A stretch of DNA of 64,000 nt, taken from assembly GCF_013364275.1 (NCBI RefSeq), contig NZ_CP054932.1, positions 62,001-126,000 of the forward strand. Direction: 5' to 3'. The notes under the pieces are model-generated. The model had not been told where the DNA came from. It made no database searches and saw nothing but the letters and a program-made list of their open reading frames with translations. The position numbers and the translations under genes were made by a program. Source of the DNA: Actinomadura sp. NAK00032. Lineage in GTDB: Bacteria; Actinomycetota; Actinomycetes; Streptosporangiales; Streptosporangiaceae. Below are positions 59,308 through 64,000 of the stretch, one piece after another (within the stretch, counting starts at the first letter, position 1; each line of letters begins with the position of its first letter).

Positions 59308-59346
59308 GCCGTCCAGGCTCGGCCCCGTCCGCGCACATGATCAAGT

Positions 59347-59364
59347 ACGCACTTCGAAGTGCGT
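59347..59364. promoter_or_regulatory. Perfect 18-bp palindrome ACGCACTTCGAAGTGCGT
   Basis: In the shared promoter region of the divergent oxidoreductase (start 59307) and HxlR genes (start 59405). Likely HxlR operator. Confidence 0.8.
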
Positions 59365-59404
59365 GGTTACCCTGGCCTCAGCGACGAGGTCAGGGGACGG
59401 GACG

Positions 59405-59746
59405 ATGCGGACGGCACAGCGACCAGGGGCGTACATCTGCGGGATCGACGCGGCGATGGACGTGATCAGCGGTAAGTGGAAGGGGCTGATCCTCTGGGCA
59501 CTGAACGAGCGGCCCTACCGCTTCGGCGAGCTGCGCCGGGAGCTGCCCGGCGTGACCGAGAAGGTGCTCGCCGCCCAGCTGCGCGAGCTGGAGCAGGACG
59601 GCATCGTCCACCGCGAGGTGTTCGACGAGGTCCCGCCCCGCGTCGAGTACTCGCTGACACCGCTCGGCGTCTCGCTCAACGAGGCCCTGGCCCCGCTCGG
59701 CGCCTGGGGGCGCGAGAACGTCATCGCCGACATCACGCACCGCTGA
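59405..59746 (+). CDS. HxlR-family transcriptional regulator
   Basis: 113 residues. HxlR winged helix with DVISGKWKGLILWALNERPY, RFGELRRELPGVTEKVLAAQ, LRELEQDGIVHREVFDEVPP, RVEYSLTPLGVSLNEALAPL. The N-terminal YICGIDAAM supplies the single cysteine where redox-sensing HxlR proteins carry one. Start ATG 59405. Divergent from the oxidoreductase, its probable target. Its end overlaps the convergent ATPase gene by 14 bp. Confidence 0.92.
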   Translation: MRTAQRPGAYICGIDAAMDVISGKWKGLILWALNERPYRFGELRRELPGVTEKVLAAQLRELEQDGIVHREVFDEVPPRVEYSLTPLGVSLNEALAPLGAWGRENVIADITHR

Positions 59747-60173
59747 CGTCCTCGGCCGGCACCGCGCGGAACTCCGCCCACACGGCCGTGCCGTTCAACG
59801 ATGGATGCGACCCCCAACTCTTGGAGAGCGCGTCAACGAGGAACAGCCCACGGCCGTCCTCCGCGAACGGATCGTCGCGGACGCGCGGCTGCTTCTGAAC
59901 ACCGCCCTGGTCGAGGACGGTCACGCGCAACACGTCCTCGCGTGCGCTCACCACGACGGTGACCTGCCCGCCCGTGCCGGACGCGGTGTGCTCGCACGCA
60001 TTGGCGACCAACTCGTCCACGCAGAGGACGACATCGGCCAGCGCATCGCCGTCCACATGGGTCGCGACCCCGCTCACGAAGGCCCGCGCGACCCGCGCGG
60101 ACCTCGGCTCACCGGGCATCGTGATCGTCCCGAGGAACCGCAGGTCTCCGGACTCCGCCTCACAAGGCGTCAT
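59733..60173 (-). CDS. Anti-sigma-factor-like ATP-binding protein (HATPase_c, RsbW-like)
   Basis: 146 residues. A single HATPase_c domain: SARVARAFVSGVATHVDGDA, DVVLCVDELVANACEHTASG (N-box with E-x-x-x-N), VTVLDQGGVQKQPRV (G1-like), GRGLFLVDALSKSWGSH (G2). Actinomycetes have many such genes paired with XRE–DUF397 clusters (whiJ type). Start ATG 60173, with GGGAGTGAGG before it. Divergent from the XRE gene, so co-regulated through the TGACA operators. Confidence 0.9.
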   Translation of the reverse strand: MTPCEAESGDLRFLGTITMPGEPRSARVARAFVSGVATHVDGDALADVVLCVDELVANACEHTASGTGGQVTVVVSAREDVLRVTVLDQGGVQKQPRVRDDPFAEDGRGLFLVDALSKSWGSHPSLNGTAVWAEFRAVPAEDVSGA

Positions 60174-60309
60174 TGCCTCACTCCCTCCGTAAGCGACGCC
60201 CGCAAGCATGAATGCCCAGGTGAGAGCCCACAACCATCTTCGTCGGGAGAGGGAGGGCGGTCGGGCGGGAGATGCGCAAAGCGGGATTTCCCCTTTCTTG
60301 GAAAATGCG

Positions 60310-60345
60310 TGACAGTCTGTGTCGAGCCAGTGACAATCAGTGTCA
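60310..60345. promoter_or_regulatory. Two TGACA-N5-TGTC(A/G) palindromes at the XRE start
   Basis: TGACAGTCTGTGTC (60310-60323) and TGACAATCAGTGTCA (60331-60345), exactly 21 bases apart (two helical turns). The second touches the ATG of the XRE gene. Likely autoregulatory operators; the leader of the mRNA must be very short. Confidence 0.8.
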
Positions 60346-61199
60346 TGGCGACACGACCCCCGACCGTTCGCCGCAGGCGACTCGGCGTCCAACTGCGCAA
60401 GATCCGCGAAGACCGCGGCCTCACCCTCGACGGTGCCGCGGCCTTCCTCAAGATCTCCAAATCCGCCCTGAGCCGGATGGAGAACGCCCAGATCGTGGCG
60501 CGCGTCCACGAGATCAACTACATCCTGATGATGTACGGCTTCGAGGAGGACGACGACCTCAGAACAGCGCTGATCGGCCTAGCCACCGGCGGCCCCTCCC
60601 GCGACTGGATCCGGCGGCACAAGCAGCTGGGGATAGGGGCAAACTACGGCGAGTACGTTCTTCTCGAACAAGACAGCTCACAGCTCTTCGCGTACCACGT
60701 TGACCTCATCCACGGGCTCCTGCAGACGCCGGAGTACGCCCGTGCCGTGATGACGTCGGTACCCAGCAATGCCGGACGTGACATCGACCGCGCGGTGGCC
60801 TACAGGATGGCGCGCAAGGACGCGCTCACCAGAGCAGATCCCTTGAAACTCACCGTCGTGATCGGTGAGGCTGCGGTCCGTCAGCTGACGGGAGGCCACG
60901 AGGTCATGGTCGCCCAACTTCGACACCTGCTCGAACAGTCGGAGCATCCAAACATCGAGATCCAGATCTTGCCCTTCACCGCCCCTCGGAACCCCGGTGT
61001 TGACGGATCGTTCTCGATCCTGCACGTTGAGGCGGGAGATTTCCTCATCGTGGTCATCGATGGCCTCCGGCGGAGCATCTTCCTGGAAGAAGACGAGGAG
61101 GTTGCGCCATACCGGGACATACAGGCGGAGCTGCACCGGGTCGCGCTCTCCCAGGAAGAGACGAGGGAGCGGATCGAACAGGCCATCCGTGATCTCTGA
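60345..61199 (+). CDS. XRE-family regulator with DUF5753 (WhiJ-like)
   Basis: 284 residues. N-terminal Cro/C1 HTH (LGVQLRKIREDRGLTLDGAA, AFLKISKSALSRMENAQIVA), C-terminal DUF5753 domain (YVLLEQDSSQLFAYHVDLIH, GLLQTPEYARAVMTSVPSNA, LLEQSEHPNIEIQILPFTAP). This is the streptomycete WhiJ-type regulator that works with a small DUF397 partner. Two DUF397 genes follow directly and an HATPase gene is divergent, the standard cluster. The start is ATG 60345. In such systems the regulator controls development; here that is inference. Confidence 0.92.
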   Translation: MATRPPTVRRRRLGVQLRKIREDRGLTLDGAAAFLKISKSALSRMENAQIVARVHEINYILMMYGFEEDDDLRTALIGLATGGPSRDWIRRHKQLGIGANYGEYVLLEQDSSQLFAYHVDLIHGLLQTPEYARAVMTSVPSNAGRDIDRAVAYRMARKDALTRADPLKLTVVIGEAAVRQLTGGHEVMVAQLRHLLEQSEHPNIEIQILPFTAPRNPGVDGSFSILHVEAGDFLIVVIDGLRRSIFLEEDEEVAPYRDIQAELHRVALSQEETRERIEQAIRDL

Positions 61200-61224
61200 A
61201 CCGATGCGCCTAAGGAGACGACAA

Positions 61225-61428
61225 GTGGTTCGCTGGCGAAAGAGCAGTCACAGCGGCGCTGAGCCGCAGACCTGCGTTGAGTGCGCGCTCCTGCCGAATG
61301 GGCTGGAAGGCGCCGTCGGGATCCGGGACTCCACGGACCCGAGCGGGCCCCATCTGACCTTGACGCCCGAAACCTGGAGTGCGTTGCTCGTCCAGCTCAA
61401 GACAGGCGGGTTGGAGCGCCAGACCTGA
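61225..61428 (+). CDS. DUF397-domain protein (copy 1)
   Basis: 67 residues: VRWRKSSHSGAEPQTCVECA, LPNGLEGAVGIRDSTDPSGP, then LTLTPETWSALLVQLKTGG. This is a complete DUF397 protein. The GTG start at 61225 has AAGGAG upstream and is preferred over ATG 61204. It is a partner of the preceding XRE regulator (the pair likely forms a complex). Confidence 0.9.
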   Translation: MVRWRKSSHSGAEPQTCVECALLPNGLEGAVGIRDSTDPSGPHLTLTPETWSALLVQLKTGGLERQT

Positions 61429-61451
61429 CCCTTGCGGAGGAGGCGCGACAG

Positions 61452-61691
61452 ATGACTCGGTGGCGGAAGAGCAGTCACAGTGGCAGCTACCCTGAGACGT
61501 GTGTGGAGTGCGCGGCCCTGCCCTTGGGGCGAGACAGGGCGGTGCGTGTTCGTGACTCGACCGATCCGGACGGGGCGCATCTCGTCCTGAGCCATGCGGC
61601 ATGGGACGCGCTGCTTGTCCAGCTCAAGGGCGGCGGGTCGCGTCGTTCCGCTGGTCGACGGGTTCGTCCAGCCACCGGCCATCCCGCATGA
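61452..61691 (+). CDS. DUF397-domain protein (copy 2)
   Basis: 79 residues: MTRWRKSSHSGSYPETCVEC, AALPLGRDRAVRVRDSTDPD, GAHLVLSHAAWDALLVQLKG, then a non-conserved basic tail. Start ATG 61452 with GGAGGAGG upstream. A tandem paralogue of copy 1 with about the same core. The last 23 codons run into the 3' end of the convergent PPOX gene, so the tail may be a read-through extension and not a selected domain. Confidence 0.88.
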   Translation: MTRWRKSSHSGSYPETCVECAALPLGRDRAVRVRDSTDPDGAHLVLSHAAWDALLVQLKGGGSRRSAGRRVRPATGHPA

Positions 61692-62139
61692 CCGTGCGTC
61701 CGACGAATTCGTGAAGGCCGTTCCAGACCTGGATGCGACGCGGGTGCAGGCACAGATAGACGAACGTGCCGTCCGAGGAGGTACGGGGGTCCGTGGAAAC
61801 CTTGGCGTAGCGGTCGGCGATGTCGGAGTCGACGCCGAGGACGTCCACAAGCGACACACTGGTGTCGATCATGACGACGTCGGCCGTATCGCCGATGGCG
61901 ACCCGCGCTTGCGGGCGTCGTTCGATGTTGGCGACAGTGCGGCTCCTAATGAAGGTCGCGGTGTACAGAGCCGAGCCGGACCACACGTAGGCCACGGGGA
62001 TCAGATGTGGACCATGACCGTCGCCGCCGGTGGCCAGCCACATCTGGGAGCCGTTTTCGAGCCGCTTGCGAGCATGGGCCCGCCGCTCGGCCAGGGTGCG
62101 CGGGACCGGGATCGAGGCGAGTTCTTCGTCAACGTGCAC
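61624..62139 (-). CDS. Pyridoxamine 5'-phosphate oxidase-family protein
   Basis: 171 residues with the split-barrel pattern of F420/FMN-binding PPOX proteins (RRAHARKRLENGSQMWLATG, GPHLIPVAYVWSGSALYTAT, VANIERRPQARVAIGDTADV, VYLCLHPRRIQVWNGLHEFV). The start is GTG 62139. Overlaps the DUF397 copy 2 by 68 bp on the opposite strand. Likely reduces or binds a small hydrophobic compound. Confidence 0.85.
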   Translation of the reverse strand: MHVDEELASIPVPRTLAERRAHARKRLENGSQMWLATGGDGHGPHLIPVAYVWSGSALYTATFIRSRTVANIERRPQARVAIGDTADVVMIDTSVSLVDVLGVDSDIADRYAKVSTDPRTSSDGTFVYLCLHPRRIQVWNGLHEFVGRTVMRDGRWLDEPVDQRNDATRRP

Positions 62140-62328
62140 GACGATTCCCCTTCACACGGGTGTAGTTCTCCTCCCCTGCCGGGAGGCTCTACCTCGTAGA
62201 CGAACGGCGCCGCGCGCACTTCGACACATGGCCGGAACCTTGCGCGTCCGACTCCTGACCGGCGGAGACGGCGTGCGGTGACGCGGGTGGAGGCATACCC
62301 GCCGCCGGGGTGGGTCAGGGCGGGACGT

Positions 62329-62350
62329 CCCGTCGGCGACGGCTTTTCTT
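62329..62350 (+). terminator. Short stem-loop CCGTC-GGC-GACGG with T-run
   Basis: Small hairpin followed by CTTTTCTTAG near 62341-62350, in the gap before the 62384 gene. Modest stem; it may be a leader or terminator element. Confidence 0.35.
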
Positions 62351-62383
62351 AGTTCCTGGGCATGTGCGTGCTTAGATGAGCCC

Positions 62384-63325
62384 GTGACCGTCAGACCCTC
62401 GTTCGACCCGCTCATCGCGGCGGAGGATCGCGTCCTGCTGGAGGCGCGGCCGGAGTTGCTGCACCCCGCTGCCGGAGTGCGGCCGGTGGGACCGGTCGGC
62501 GGACGGACCTCCCGGGACGTCCTCTTCAGCCTCTGGAATGCCCCGCTGTGGGCCGTCCTGCCGCTCGTTGTCGCCCCGTTCTACGGGCGCAAGGCGCTGA
62601 TCGCCGGAGCGATCGGGCAGGTCGCGGCGATTGCGGTGCTGGTTCTCGCGCCGGGTGGCGTCTTCGTGTTGTCGGGAGCGGCCGTCGTCGCGTTCGGTGT
62701 GCTGCTGGCCCGGTGCGGGCAGGGCCGCGCCGGCGCCCTCGCGCGTCGGCTGCACGGCTCCTATGCGGTGCCGGGCGACTTCGACACCGACACGGTTGCT
62801 CTGCTCGGGCGGGTCCAGCAGGCGATCCAGGTGGTTCTGACCGCGGAGGTCACCAAAGAGGGCCTGCTGGACGATCTGCGGAACGCCGTGATGCTGCCAG
62901 GGCAGGAGTGGGAGGTCGCCCAGATCCTGCTGGAGATCAGCCGCTTGTCGGAGGAGCAGCGGATAGCCCGCCAGGCCGGCCGAAATGCCGACCTCGCGCA
63001 GGTCATGGGCCCGCAGGCCAAAGCGCTGAAGCTGGCCACGGCCTCGGTGACGGAGCGGATCGAGGCGATCGAGCGGTACGCCGAGCAGGTGAAGGCCGCC
63101 GATCGGGCATTCCTGCAGTGGAAGACCCTGCAGCGCTTGGCCGACAACAACGACGCCTACGGTGAACTGCTCGCGCGGACCGTCCGGGACGAACTGGCGA
63201 TCGCGGAGATCGACGGGCTCACCGACGACGCGAAGCAGGTCGAGGAAGCGCTGCGCCGCAGCGTTGAGAAGGCGCGCAGAACCGGGCTCACCCTGCTGCC
63301 CGGCGGGCTGGCGGAGGCGGGCTGA
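62384..63325 (+). CDS. Membrane protein of unknown function
   Basis: 313 residues, GTG start. Two transmembrane segments (PLWAVLPLVVAPFYGRKALI; AVLVLAPGGVFVLSGAAVVA) lie near the N-terminus (about 50-115). A long helical, charged C-terminal region follows (VQQAIQVVLTAEVTKEGLLD, ASVTERIEAIERYAEQVKAA) with coiled-coil character. Family not recognised. It overlaps the next gene by one base (TGATG), so the two small membrane proteins form an operon. Confidence 0.7.
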   Translation: MTVRPSFDPLIAAEDRVLLEARPELLHPAAGVRPVGPVGGRTSRDVLFSLWNAPLWAVLPLVVAPFYGRKALIAGAIGQVAAIAVLVLAPGGVFVLSGAAVVAFGVLLARCGQGRAGALARRLHGSYAVPGDFDTDTVALLGRVQQAIQVVLTAEVTKEGLLDDLRNAVMLPGQEWEVAQILLEISRLSEEQRIARQAGRNADLAQVMGPQAKALKLATASVTERIEAIERYAEQVKAADRAFLQWKTLQRLADNNDAYGELLARTVRDELAIAEIDGLTDDAKQVEEALRRSVEKARRTGLTLLPGGLAEAG

Positions 63326-63474
63326 TGGCGCCCCAGGATGAGAGCGGCGAGGCCAGGACGTTTTCGGCGCTGTCGCCGGGCGGTGAGGAATTGTTCGGCC
63401 GGATCCCGATCTGGTTGAACACCCTCGGCGGGCTGGTCCTGGCCGTCATGCTCTGCCTGTTGCTCTTCCTCTGA
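63325..63474 (+). CDS. Small membrane protein (49 aa)
   Basis: MAPQDESGEARTFSALSPGG, then EELFGRIPIWLNTLGGLVLA and a C-terminal membrane helix (VMLCLLLFL). ATG 63325 overlaps the preceding TGA. Its stop abuts that of the convergent repeat protein. Short, but codon bias and coupling support it. Confidence 0.6.
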   Translation: MAPQDESGEARTFSALSPGGEELFGRIPIWLNTLGGLVLAVMLCLLLFL

Positions 63475-63960
63475 TCACAGGTCGAGGATCGTCGCGCGGA
63501 GCGGTTCGCCGATGATCTTCCACCAGGCCGCGGCGAGGATCAGTGTGCCGACCGTCGCGAGCACGACCCGCCAGCCGGGTAGGCCGCCGGTCTCGAGAAT
63601 CCGACCGGGGGCGTGGGGGTCGAACATCCGCTGGACGTGGAGCTTGCCCCAGAATCCGAGCATGGGCGAGACCGCGCTGGTGGCGGCGAAACCCACCCCG
63701 GCCTGGCAGACCACTCCGATGGCGGCCATTCCCGCGGCGAAGACGCCGAAGGCCGCCTGGCCGACCGCGAAGACCCCGGTGGCGAGCTGGCCGATGGCGA
63801 CGACGCCCCGCGCCAGCTGGCCGACGGCGATCACCCCGTTGGCGATCTGGCCGAAGGCGATGATCCCGGTGGCTTCCTGCCCGACGGCGAACACGCCGAC
63901 GGACTGAGGGCCGATCGCGAAGACCGCCGGGGTAACTTCGCCAACCGCCACAAGCTGCAT
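63475..63960 (-). CDS. Membrane protein with tandem nonapeptide (GxxAxGQxA) repeats
   Basis: 161 residues. Residues about 5-85 consist of eight or nine imperfect nine-residue repeats, such as GVFAVGQEA, GIIAFGQIA, GVIAVGQLA and GVVAIGQLA. A linker and one C-terminal membrane helix follow (VVLATVGTLILAAAWWKIIG). The repeat period suggests either a small beta-solenoid or packed hydrophobic turns. Family not securely recognised; function unknown. ATG 63960. Confidence 0.75.
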   Translation of the reverse strand: MQLVAVGEVTPAVFAIGPQSVGVFAVGQEATGIIAFGQIANGVIAVGQLARGVVAIGQLATGVFAVGQAAFGVFAAGMAAIGVVCQAGVGFAATSAVSPMLGFWGKLHVQRMFDPHAPGRILETGGLPGWRVVLATVGTLILAAAWWKIIGEPLRATILDL

Positions 63961-64000
63961 GCGGCGAGCATAAGGGAATCTTCTCCCGAGTCGGCAGGGA

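Overview
The window is high-GC actinobacterial chromosome. The left edge carries the conserved cell-division/phosphosignalling block pbpA–rodA/ftsW–pstP–fhaB–fhaA next to a tRNA-Leu(CAG). The rest is rich in one-gene regulators, short-chain dehydrogenases, XRE/DUF397 pairs and CGNR/VOC proteins. This fits a filamentous actinomycete, probably Thermomonosporaceae/Actinomadura-like. That placement is inference from gene content and style; no 16S or marker phylogeny is available here.

Layout. (1) 1–4750, minus strand: core cell-wall growth and signalling operon, with tRNA-Leu and a terminator just to its right. (2) About 5150–23350: an accessory island that begins at the tRNA. It holds a DDE transposase-like gene coupled to a degenerate tyrosine-recombinase-like gene, and a second paralogue of the latter. 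It also holds an XRE–ImmA/IrrE peptidase coupled to a tRNA-guanine-transglycosylase-like protein, and an unknown gene paired with a winged-helix regulator that has its own palindromic operator. A three-gene ABC-3C-type system follows (nuclease-like protein, small middle component, SMC-like ATPase), then a sigma factor lacking a normal start and a DUF3883 protein. Broken genes are interspersed: bioA, MarR, and a histidine kinase. (3) About 23350–33200: small enzymes (VOC, SRPBCC), CGNR and WYL regulators, a serine hydrolase and a 2OG-Fe dioxygenase. Scars of rearrangement are mixed in: a frameshifted MazG-like gene, a collapsed copy of the WYL gene, and a third fragment of the integrase-like gene. 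(4) 33200–64000: ordinary accessory chromosome made of regulator–target pairs. These are TetR/MFS, an HTH-MarR protein/ABC–DUF4097, GntR/PEBP, MerR/NmrA-like, MarR/MFS and HxlR/oxidoreductase, plus an XRE–DUF397–anti-sigma-like ATPase cluster. A Ser/Thr kinase fused to a seven-blade lectin-like propeller also lies here.

How genes work together. The left block couples septal/lateral wall synthesis to Ser/Thr phosphorylation: PstP dephosphorylates and the FHA proteins read phospho-threonine. The island resembles a defence and mobility region, with two translationally coupled modules of immune character. On the right, several divergent gene pairs have clear palindromes in the shared promoter region, so local regulation can be read directly from sequence.

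Limits: all calls are from reading the sequence and known family motifs; no database search or structure prediction was run.
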